5,100 bases of DNA from Clostridiales bacterium (lineage in GTDB: Bacteria; Bacillota; Clostridia; Caldicoprobacterales; UBA3941): the NCBI GenBank assembly GCA_012522165.1, contig JAAYKZ010000200.1:1-5100 (forward strand), given 5' to 3'. This document shows positions 1 to 5,100 of this stretch, piece after piece. The number at the start of each line of letters is the position of its first letter. The first letter of the stretch is position 1. Both the position numbers and the translations under genes were made by a program. The notes beneath the pieces are model-generated. The model saw nothing but the letters and a program-made list of their open reading frames with translations, ran no database searches and was not told the origin of the DNA.

Positions 1-1460
1 CTTTTATAGAACCCATCGGTAATATTATATATGGTAACCTCTATAATCCAGATCATCCCACTGCTGATAAAAATGGCTATCGAAAAGATGTAATGACTCT
101 TATGAAAGAGTTAGGGACCACATTAATTCGTTTCCCAGGTGGAAACTATGTTTCTGGTTATAATTGGGTGGATGGAATTGGTCCAAAAGAAAAAAGACCT
201 GTTCGTTTTGATAAAGCCTGGAGGCAAATTGACACCAATCAGATGGGAATCGATGAGTATGTGGATTATAATAAGCTTCTTGGTGTGGAAAATATGTTGG
301 CAGTTAATCTAGGTACTGGTACTCCAGAGGAAGCTGCTAATGAGGTAGAGTATTGCAATATGAAAGAGGGTACCTACTGGAGCGATTTACGTAAAAAATA
401 TGGCCATCCTGAACCACATAACATCAAGCTTTGGTGTTTGGGAAATGAGATGGATGGTTTTTGGCAAATAGAGCAAAAGACACCTGAAGATTATGGGAAA
501 AAGGCTAGAGAAGCTGCTAAATTAATGAAAATGGTAGATCCGGAAATTGAATTAGTTGTATGTGGCAGCTGTACCAATGAAAAAGGAATGGAAACATATC
601 CGGAATGGGACCGTATGGTACTGGACTACTGTTATGACTACGTAGATTACATTTCCCTGCATCGTTATTATTCTTATGATCCCGATGTTTATATGGCTTT
701 TGACAATCCCTTTACCATTGAAGACCTTCCTGCTATAGCAGGAGACTTGAATGATTATCTGGATACAGTTCTTGCGGCAGCTGATTTTATCAAGGGAAAG
801 AAACGTTCTAATAAGAAATTACATATCTCTTTTGATGAATGGGGAGTACAAACAAGCATTAAGGTTCAGCCCAAAGGATTAAATTGGCAACCTGGACCCA
901 GTACGAAAAGAGGAGCCAGAGTCACCAATGTAGTGGATGCCGTTTTATTTGGCAGCTTACTGATTACTTTCCTTAACCGATGTGACAGGGTTAAGATAGC
1001 ATGTCAATCTATTGTTATAGGCAGCATGATTGCAGCTTCTCCTGATGGTGGAGCGTACCGGCAGAGTACATTCTATCCCTTTAAGCAGGTGGCAACATAT
1101 GGTCATGGCATGGTATTAAAACAAAATCTTGACAGCCCTCTGTTAGAAACGGCAAATTTTGGTCAGCAAAAGTCTGTTCAATCTGCTGTAGTATATAATG
1201 AAGAAGAAGGTATAGTTACTGTTTTTGCAGTCAATTTAGATCTACGGAATTCTGTGGATTTAAGCTGTATATTTCTTGACTTTGCACCATTAAAATTAGT
1301 TGAACACCTGCGAATTTGGGATGAACAGCCATTGGCTGGAAATACCTTTGATCAGCAGAATCGTATTGTACCTCATAGGGTAGAAGTTAATCAAAATCAG
1401 AATACCGCAACTCTTCTTCCCTTGTCATGGAATGTATTACGCTTTCAAATAGAGAAATAA
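1..1460 (+). CDS. GH51 family alpha-L-arabinofuranosidase, 5'-truncated by the window edge
   Basis: Retaining glycoside hydrolase expected to release terminal alpha-L-arabinofuranosyl residues from arabinoxylan- or arabinan-derived oligosaccharides, probably in the cytoplasm; no signal peptide can be judged because the start is missing. The frame is open from base 3, giving 485 residues; the family is about 500, so roughly 25 are lost. The ATG at 93 is internal: the codons before it encode family sequence (FIEPIGNIIYGNLY, HPTADKNGYRKDV). Recognisable in order: RFPGGNYVSGYNW, NLGT, the acid/base region CLGNEMDGFW (Glu codon 447-449), the strand YVDYISLHRYY, the nucleophile region ISFDEW (Glu codon 837-839), DRVKIAC, and the C-terminal beta-sandwich ending in LSWNVLRF. 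Both catalytic glutamates are present. Oddities: FIEP and GN where the family usually has FIEH and GR, and GVQT after the nucleophile DEW where NVWY is usual. The family call is very secure; the exact substrate is not. Confidence 0.93.
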   Translation, partial: FIEPIGNIIYGNLYNPDHPTADKNGYRKDVMTLMKELGTTLIRFPGGNYVSGYNWVDGIGPKEKRPVRFDKAWRQIDTNQMGIDEYVDYNKLLGVENMLAVNLGTGTPEEAANEVEYCNMKEGTYWSDLRKKYGHPEPHNIKLWCLGNEMDGFWQIEQKTPEDYGKKAREAAKLMKMVDPEIELVVCGSCTNEKGMETYPEWDRMVLDYCYDYVDYISLHRYYSYDPDVYMAFDNPFTIEDLPAIAGDLNDYLDTVLAAADFIKGKKRSNKKLHISFDEWGVQTSIKVQPKGLNWQPGPSTKRGARVTNVVDAVLFGSLLITFLNRCDRVKIACQSIVIGSMIAASPDGGAYRQSTFYPFKQVATYGHGMVLKQNLDSPLLETANFGQQKSVQSAVVYNEEEGIVTVFAVNLDLRNSVDLSCIFLDFAPLKLVEHLRIWDEQPLAGNTFDQQNRIVPHRVEVNQNQNTATLLPLSWNVLRFQIEK

Positions 1461-1470
1461 AATACCTAAT

Positions 1471-1507
1471 AAGCATTCAGCGGAGCAATCTGCTGAATGC
1501 TTTTTTT
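1471..1507 (+). terminator. Intrinsic terminator of the GH51 gene
   Basis: A 14-bp stem (AAGCATTCAGCGGA with TCTGCTGAATGCTT, one G-U pair) closes a GCAA tetraloop at 1485-1488. The stem runs straight into seven Ts at 1501-1507. It begins 10 bases after the GH51 stop codon. This separates the glycosidase transcript from the kinase operon downstream. Confidence 0.93.
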
Positions 1508-1583
1508 GTTAACATCTTTTTTTTGAACCAAAATACTGATTAATTAGAAATATATAAAAAATAGCAAAAAATAGGAAATTATA

Positions 1584-1592
1584 TGATATAAT
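1584..1592 (+). promoter_or_regulatory. Candidate extended -10 promoter element
   Basis: TGATATAAT matches the extended -10 consensus TGnTATAAT exactly. No good -35 box lies 16-18 bases upstream (that stretch is A-rich, around 1563-1569), but extended -10 promoters can do without one. If used, transcription would begin near 1599, giving a leader of about 210 bases. In such AT-rich DNA a chance match is possible. Confidence 0.35.
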
Positions 1593-1606
1593 ATATTTAA
1601 TAAGTA

Positions 1607-1634
1607 TTCACTGTGGTGTTTAATATTGTATAAT
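1607..1634 (+). promoter_or_regulatory. Candidate sigma-A promoter of the kinase-pdxA2 operon
   Basis: A perfect TATAAT -10 box at 1629-1634 lies 16 bases after TTCACT (1607-1612), a 4-of-6 match to TTGACA. Transcription would begin near 1641, leaving a leader of about 168 bases before the kinase ATG. It lies after the GH51 terminator and on the right strand for the operon. Which of this and the extended -10 candidate is used cannot be told from sequence. Confidence 0.45.
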
Positions 1635-1661
1635 ACCATTAAGTAAAAACAATATATATGT

Positions 1662-1718
1662 ATCGGATCTAATTCTAGGCTGTTGGGTAATGACACGTAT
1701 TAAGATTCGATTTTTTTT
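1662..1718 (+). promoter_or_regulatory. Possible leader terminator (attenuator) hairpin
   Basis: ATCGGATCT (1662-1670) can pair with AGATTCGAT (1703-1711), nine pairs with one G-U. A further AAT/ATT triplet (1671-1673 with 1699-1701) can extend the stem past a bulged A at 1702. The 3' arm leads directly into eight Ts (1711-1718). This is the arrangement of an intrinsic terminator, located between the promoter candidates and the kinase gene. The loop is long (about 25-32 bases) and the stem only moderately stable. No known riboswitch core was recognised, and no convincing competing antiterminator pairing was found. Confidence 0.35.
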
Positions 1719-1775
1719 ATGTAGAATAAGAGAGTTTGGATATAGCAGTAATTGTTTTATAGTAGCAAAAAATAT

Positions 1776-1787
1776 TTCATGCATGAA
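1776..1787. promoter_or_regulatory. 12-bp perfect palindrome upstream of the kinase ribosome binding site
   Basis: TTCATGCATGAA reads the same on both strands. It ends 10 bases before the GGGAGG ribosome binding site and about 140 bases after the nearer -10 box. It could be a dimer-binding operator acting as a roadblock, or a small RNA hairpin near the start codon. A 12-bp palindrome can also occur by chance, and no second copy was seen in the window. Confidence 0.25.
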
Positions 1788-1797
1788 GCGTGTAGCA

Positions 1798-1803
1798 GGG
1801 AGG
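1798..1803 (+). promoter_or_regulatory. Ribosome binding site that fixes the kinase start
   Basis: GGGAGG lies five bases before the ATG at 1809. The same frame is open further upstream (to about 1752), but those codons have no ribosome binding site and encode no family sequence. The product starting at 1809 begins MAKLLIIADDFTGA, the normal N-terminus of the family. Confidence 0.85.
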
Positions 1804-1808
1804 AAACC

Positions 1809-3077
1809 ATGGCAAAATTATTGATAATTGCAGATGACTTTACTGGTGCACTAGATACAGGAGTTCAGTTATCTGAAAAAGATATATCCACTCAGGTATT
1901 AGTTCATGGTGATATAGATTGGAGTCAAGTGAGTGAAGAGACAGAAGTTCTGGTGGTAAATACCGAGAGTCGTCATCTGGATGCCCAGAAGGCCTACAAT
2001 GAAGTTTTTGAGCTTTGCAAAAATGCCCGAGAGAATGGAGTCAAATATATTTATAAAAAGACAGACTCCACCCTTAGGGGGAATATTGGAGCAGAGCTAT
2101 CTGCTTTAATGGATGCCTGTAATTTAGAAAAATTGTTCTTTGTTCCTGCATATCCAGAGGAAGGTAGGATTACAAAGAAAGGATATCAATATGTAGATGG
2201 AATTCTTCTCAATGAGACTATTTTTGCAAAGGATCCATTGAATCCCGTTGACGATGCCTATATACCCAGTATTATAAGAAAACAGACTGATAAAGCAGTA
2301 TATAGTATAGACTCATCTGTTATTAATCAAAAAAACAGTCTATATAACAAAAGGGGTATTATTGTTATAGATGCTGCTGATGAAAAGGATATGGTTATGA
2401 TATCTCAATCATTAACCCAGCATCAAGACATAATTGGAATAGCAGGCTGTGCTGGTTTCGCTCCATACTTATCGGAAATATTTGACCTGAAGGCAAAAGC
2501 TGGCTTGAAAAGGAAGTTATCTATTGACAGGCCTATCCTATTGGTTTGTGGTAGTGTTAATGAATTATCAGTAACTCAGGTGAGCTATGCTGAAAAGGCT
2601 GGTATAAAAAGTTTGACCTTAGATTTTGATCTATTGTTGAGGGATTCATATTTAGACAGCCCAGAATATGAAAATCAAATAATAGCAAGCCTACGAAATC
2701 TTAATGACCATGGTATCTTTATATTAAAAACAGTAGGTGGAAAAAGAGACATAGGATCCGTGATAGAGAAAGCAAAGAAACTTCCTGAAGAGGATTTATA
2801 TAACCGTATCACAAGATCCATCGGTTTACTGGTTAGAGGTATAATGCAGCGTATCCAGATAGGTACATTAATAATCTTTGGAGGAGATACTGCTTTGGGA
2901 ATTGTAAAACAGCTTAACTGTAAGACCATCCAACCTGGATATGAGCTCCTGCCTGGAATCCCAATTTCTTTTATAAAAAGCAGCCTATTCAGGGGTCCTT
3001 TAATAACAAAAGCTGGTGGCTTTGGCAACGAAAAAACCCTTATAGATATAATAACTTATATTGAGGAGGATATGTAG
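1809..3077 (+). CDS. Four-carbon acid-sugar kinase (former DUF1537), likely D-threonate or D-erythronate kinase
   Basis: ATP-dependent cytoplasmic kinase expected to phosphorylate a four-carbon sugar acid at C4. The product has 422 residues, the usual family length. N-terminal sugar-acid-binding domain: ADDFTGALDTG (residues 8-18), KKTDSTLRG (83-91), then FVPAYPEEGRITKKGYQYVDG and DPLNPV. C-terminal nucleotide-binding domain: GSVNELSVTQ, the GGDT motif (358-361), PGIPIS, and TKAGGFGNEKTL (from residue 400). All the hallmark motifs are intact. The pdxA2-type dehydrogenase starts one base after its stop. In characterised systems the partner separates the family's uses: kinases next to PdxA2 act on D-threonate (DtnK) or D-erythronate (DenK), while OtnK-type kinases sit with OtnC aldolase and OtnI isomerase, neither seen here. 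Choosing between D-threonate and D-erythronate from sequence alone is not possible, so no symbol is given. Confidence 0.9.
   Translation: MAKLLIIADDFTGALDTGVQLSEKDISTQVLVHGDIDWSQVSEETEVLVVNTESRHLDAQKAYNEVFELCKNARENGVKYIYKKTDSTLRGNIGAELSALMDACNLEKLFFVPAYPEEGRITKKGYQYVDGILLNETIFAKDPLNPVDDAYIPSIIRKQTDKAVYSIDSSVINQKNSLYNKRGIIVIDAADEKDMVMISQSLTQHQDIIGIAGCAGFAPYLSEIFDLKAKAGLKRKLSIDRPILLVCGSVNELSVTQVSYAEKAGIKSLTLDFDLLLRDSYLDSPEYENQIIASLRNLNDHGIFILKTVGGKRDIGSVIEKAKKLPEEDLYNRITRSIGLLVRGIMQRIQIGTLIIFGGDTALGIVKQLNCKTIQPGYELLPGIPISFIKSSLFRGPLITKAGGFGNEKTLIDIITYIEEDM
3064..3069 (+). promoter_or_regulatory. Ribosome binding site that fixes the pdxA2 start
   Basis: A perfect AGGAGG inside the last codons of the kinase gene, nine bases before the ATG at 3079. 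The alternative in-frame TTG at 3061 overlaps this site and adds six residues foreign to the family, so 3079 is preferred. The arrangement (site inside the upstream gene, one-base gap) suggests translational coupling. Confidence 0.88.
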
Positions 3078-3078
3078 T

Positions 3079-4050
3079 ATGCTAATTGGTATAACTATGG
3101 GAGATGCCAGTGGTGTTGGTCCTGAGCTGGTGCTCAAGGCTTTTGTAGAAGGCAGTCTAAAGGGAGACTTTATTGTAATAGGCGATTATAGTATTTTAGA
3201 ATACTGTAATAACCTGCTAAATATTGGAGCTTCTCTGCATCCAATAGAAGAATTATCCCAATATAAAAAAGGTGTATTAAATGTATTTGATCTAGGATTG
3301 ATGGATCAATCTGACCTTAGAATAGGACAAGTATCCAAGGCTAGTGGTTATGCAGCTTATAAATACGTTGAGAAAGCTACTAATATGGCATTAGAAGGCA
3401 CTATTGATGCTATAGTCACCTTGCCCATGAATAAAGAGGCAACTCGTTTAAGTTTTCCTAATTTTACTGGGCACACTGAGTTAATTGCAAAGATATGTGG
3501 ACAGGACAAATATACTATGATGTTAGCCTCTGATAAGCTAATAGTAACCCATGTAAGCACCCATGTCTCTATGCAGCAAGCCATAGCTGCGGTTAAAAAG
3601 GACCGGGTGTTGGATGTTATAAAATTAACCCATGAGTCCCTAAGCTCCTTTATTGACAAGCCTAAAATTGCTGTAGCAGGATTAAATCCCCATGCGGGTG
3701 AGAATGGAGCTTTTGGTCGGGAAGAAATAGAGGAAATATGGCCAGCGGTTCAAGCTGCTCAGGAAATTGGACTGGATGTAACTGGCCCTATTCCACCAGA
3801 TACAGTATTTATTAAGGCAGTCAAAAAAGAATATGACGCGGTAGTATGCTTATATCATGACCAAGGGCATATCCCCATGAAACTCCTTGATTTTGAGGGA
3901 GGTGTTAACGTAACCTTAGGTCTTCAGGTAATCAGAACCTCAGTGGATCATGGAACCGCTTTCGATATTGCCTATAAAGGAATCGCCTCTAGTAAAAGTT
4001 TTATAAATGCCTACAATTTTGCAAAACAATTGATAGGTGACAAAATATAA
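3079..4050 (+). CDS. pdxA2: PdxA2-type 4-phospho-D-threonate / 4-phospho-D-erythronate 3-dehydrogenase
   Basis: NAD-dependent, metal-dependent dehydrogenase of the PdxA family (323 residues, normal length). It oxidises the C3 hydroxyl of the kinase product; the 3-keto acid then loses CO2 to give dihydroxyacetone phosphate for glycolysis. Visible motifs: N-terminal ITMGDASGVGPE, LPMNKEA (about 115-121), FTGHTE with His132, GLNPHAGENGAFG with His205, YHDQGHIP with His260, and C-terminal TSVDHGTAFDIAYKG. By comparison with E. coli PdxA the metal ligands should be His162 (in THVSTHVSM), His205 and His260; all are present. True PdxA makes pyridoxine precursor from 4-phosphohydroxy-L-threonine. The pairing with a DUF1537 kinase, the PMNKEA motif in place of the PdxA PVHK-like stretch, and the absence of other B6 genes favour the catabolic PdxA2 role. 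A vitamin B6 role cannot be wholly excluded. Confidence 0.88.
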   Translation: MLIGITMGDASGVGPELVLKAFVEGSLKGDFIVIGDYSILEYCNNLLNIGASLHPIEELSQYKKGVLNVFDLGLMDQSDLRIGQVSKASGYAAYKYVEKATNMALEGTIDAIVTLPMNKEATRLSFPNFTGHTELIAKICGQDKYTMMLASDKLIVTHVSTHVSMQQAIAAVKKDRVLDVIKLTHESLSSFIDKPKIAVAGLNPHAGENGAFGREEIEEIWPAVQAAQEIGLDVTGPIPPDTVFIKAVKKEYDAVVCLYHDQGHIPMKLLDFEGGVNVTLGLQVIRTSVDHGTAFDIAYKGIASSKSFINAYNFAKQLIGDKI

Positions 4051-4116
4051 ATAACCTAAAAAAATATGTAATTACATCTAGAGCCTCTATAGATGATTAT
4101 GATCTATTAATATGTG
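4051..4116. terminator. Convergent intergenic stretch with weak terminator-like structure
   Basis: Sixty-six bases lie between two converging genes. CATCTA (4075-4080) pairs with TAGATG (4090-4095) around a nine-base loop. Next to it the 12-bp palindrome ATGTAATTACAT (4066-4077) leads, on the minus strand, through one A into seven Ts (complement of the A run 4058-4064). This could end minus-strand transcription of the regulator. Both stems are short and AU-rich, so the call is weak; no good terminator for the plus-strand operon is seen here. Confidence 0.3.
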
Positions 4117-5100
4117 TTATTGGTTTTCTTTTAACTTTCTCCATAAAGTACTACGACTGATTCCCAATCTCTTAGAGGCTCTGGACTGATTATAATTTTC
4201 TTCTTTCAATACTATACCAATAATATCCGATGTTATTTTGTCGAGGGTATTATTTAGATTTATATTATATACTCTTGGTGTTTCAGAGTGGGGGACCTCA
4301 TCTTTTAAAACGTTTTTTACTGTATCATAATCTATATATGAAGTTTCTGCTAAAACAACTAATTCTTGAACTACCCTTTTCAATTGATCAATATTACCTA
4401 CCCAATTAAAATCTTGTAGCAATGCTTTGGCATCATCTTCTAGACCAATCACTTGTTTGCCATATAAGGAATTATATTCGCTTATATAAAGACTTATAAG
4501 ATTTGGTATATCTTCCCTGCGTTGATTCAGTTCAGGCACTACTATAGATAAGGCATGCATTTTGTTTTTTATGAAATATAGCAAACAGTTATTGTCCAAA
4601 GAGTGGGAGGCCTCTTTTATAGTTGAAAAAATTAGTTTGTTTCTTTTATGCAAATTAGAAGACACCAAATATGATTCAAACATTTTTTGAGAAGATTCAT
4701 TTAAGAGATGGATATTTTTTATAAAAATACAATAACCATTGTTTAGGAAATGAGAGTCTTCAGATTCCAATAATTCGACCCATTTTTGGTTACTTATATA
4801 TTTTGCATCAATAACAATATATGGATTCTAATGAAACATACTATTCCTATATATAGTTTAAGCAATGGAATCTTTGCCAGTACCCCTTGCACCAATAATA
4901 AGAATTGGAGTTTTTAAAGGTGCATATGATTTAGTTTTATCGATTAAATTTTGGAAGTTTTCACTACGGGCACTAAATGTATCTATGCTGATTTGTGGAG
5001 CTTCATTTTTGTTGATAAAACGAATGGCCTGATCAATAACTTTAACTGAATTAGTTTTCCTATTGACATAATATGCAAAATAGCGTTTATTATTATGCTC
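4117..5100 (-). pseudogene. AAA+/Fis-HTH transcriptional regulator of sigma-54-activator lineage, interrupted by two stop codons; 5' end beyond the window
   Basis: One continuous minus-strand frame of 328 codons running off the right edge. It contains: a linker; the AAA+ start (SARSENFQNLIDKTKSYAPL); Walker A GARGTGKD (4870-4893); a Walker B-like strand YCIFIKNIHLL (about 4700-4731); the lid region LNQRREDIPNLISLYI and FNWVGNIDQLKRVV; and a C-terminal Fis-type helix-turn-helix (NQSRASKRLGISRSTLWRKL, about 4129-4188). An in-frame TAA (4858-4860) falls four residues after Walker A, and a TAG (4828-4830) ten codons later. Homologous sequence continues in the same frame on both sides, so these are nonsense changes and not frameshifts. 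No ATG or TTG after the stops has a ribosome binding site, so the DNA-binding half is probably not made. The ATPase lacks GAFTGA, the Walker B Asp-Glu and the sensor II Arg. Related clostridial regulators, as I recall them, carry a PrpR_N sensor domain before this region; that part would lie outside the window. Likely the former regulator of the adjacent kinase-pdxA2 operon. Sequencing or assembly error is the main alternative. Confidence 0.8.

Larger units (their letters stand above)
1508..1808. other. Intergenic control region before the kinase operon
   Basis: About 300 very AT-rich bases without a convincing gene. They hold a second run of eight Ts at 1517-1524 with no stem before it, two promoter candidates around 1584-1592 and 1607-1634, a possible terminator-like leader hairpin at 1662-1718, a 12-bp palindrome at 1776-1787 and the kinase ribosome binding site. 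No -24/-12 (TGGCAC-N5-TTGC) sigma-54 promoter was found by eye, which fits the loss of sigma-54 contact motifs in the neighbouring regulator. Confidence 0.7.

Noticed and set aside
1752..1808. An upstream extension of the kinase by 19 codons
   Set aside because: No ribosome binding site or family sequence supports it. The ATG at 1809 has an ideal site and gives the standard N-terminus.
1690..1824. A 44-codon ATG frame (MTRIKIRFF...) crossing the leader hairpin and ending inside the kinase gene, which could be a leader peptide
   Set aside because: It has no proper ribosome binding site (only GGG two bases before the ATG), no run of regulatory codons and no protein-like character. It overlaps the kinase ribosome binding site and start in another frame.
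2675..3028. Minus-strand open frame of 117 codons within the kinase gene
   Set aside because: It is antisense to the conserved C-terminal nucleotide-binding domain, with no recognisable product or ribosome binding site: a shadow of the real gene.
3357..3659. Minus-strand open frame of 100 codons within pdxA2
   Set aside because: It is antisense to well-conserved PdxA motifs (PMNKEA, FTGHTE) and has no family resemblance of its own.
4066..4077. The 12-bp palindrome ATGTAATTACAT as a regulator operator
   Set aside because: It lies between the 3' ends of two convergent genes, where an operator is unlikely. It is better treated as part of a weak minus-strand terminator or as chance in AT-rich DNA.
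4117..4770. A separate small regulator starting at the TTG of 4770
   Set aside because: The TTG lies mid-domain (VELLESED) with no ribosome binding site, and the same frame continues upstream into Walker A through two stops. It is the tail of the larger broken gene.
4828..4860. Stop-codon reassignment (TAA/TAG read as Gln) as an explanation for the two stops
   Set aside because: The GH51 and pdxA2 genes end at TAA and the kinase at TAG exactly where their families end, so both codons act as stops in this genome.

Overview
The window is AT-rich (about 36-37% GC by eye), with strong AGGAGG-type ribosome binding sites, TATAAT-like promoters and a textbook stem-plus-T-run terminator. Protein families and base composition suggest a low-GC Firmicute, most likely a plant-carbohydrate-using clostridium of the Lachnospiraceae type. 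That placement is an inference, since no marker gene is present.

Layout. Bases 1-1460 (+) hold the 3' 95% or so of a GH51 family alpha-L-arabinofuranosidase, whose N-terminus lies before the window. It is closed by a strong intrinsic terminator (1471-1507). Bases 1508-1808 form a non-coding control region with two sigma-A-like promoter candidates, a possible leader terminator hairpin with eight Ts, and a 12-bp palindrome just before the next gene's ribosome binding site. Then follow two tightly coupled genes: a four-carbon acid-sugar kinase of the former DUF1537 family (1809-3077, +) and a PdxA2-type dehydrogenase (3079-4050, +), separated by one base. After a 66-bp convergent intergenic stretch, the minus strand carries the C-terminal part of an AAA+/Fis-HTH regulator (4117-5100), which is interrupted by two in-frame stop codons.

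How they fit together. The kinase and PdxA2 pair is the known D-threonate or D-erythronate catabolic module: phosphorylation at C4, then NAD-dependent oxidation at C3 and decarboxylation to dihydroxyacetone phosphate. The adjacent regulator resembles the sigma-54-activator lineage but has lost the GAFTGA loop, the Walker B acidic pair and the sensor II arginine. It probably came from a regulator that no longer works through sigma-54, and the copy here looks disrupted. The arabinofuranosidase is a separate transcription unit. It shares a plausible plant-carbon theme with the acid-sugar module, but no direct pathway link is visible.

The points most worth a second look are the two nonsense codons in the regulator, the stripped-down ATPase domain, the possible attenuator before the kinase, and substitutions at substrate-pocket positions of the GH51 enzyme. 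No mobile element, CRISPR array, tRNA or rRNA was seen.
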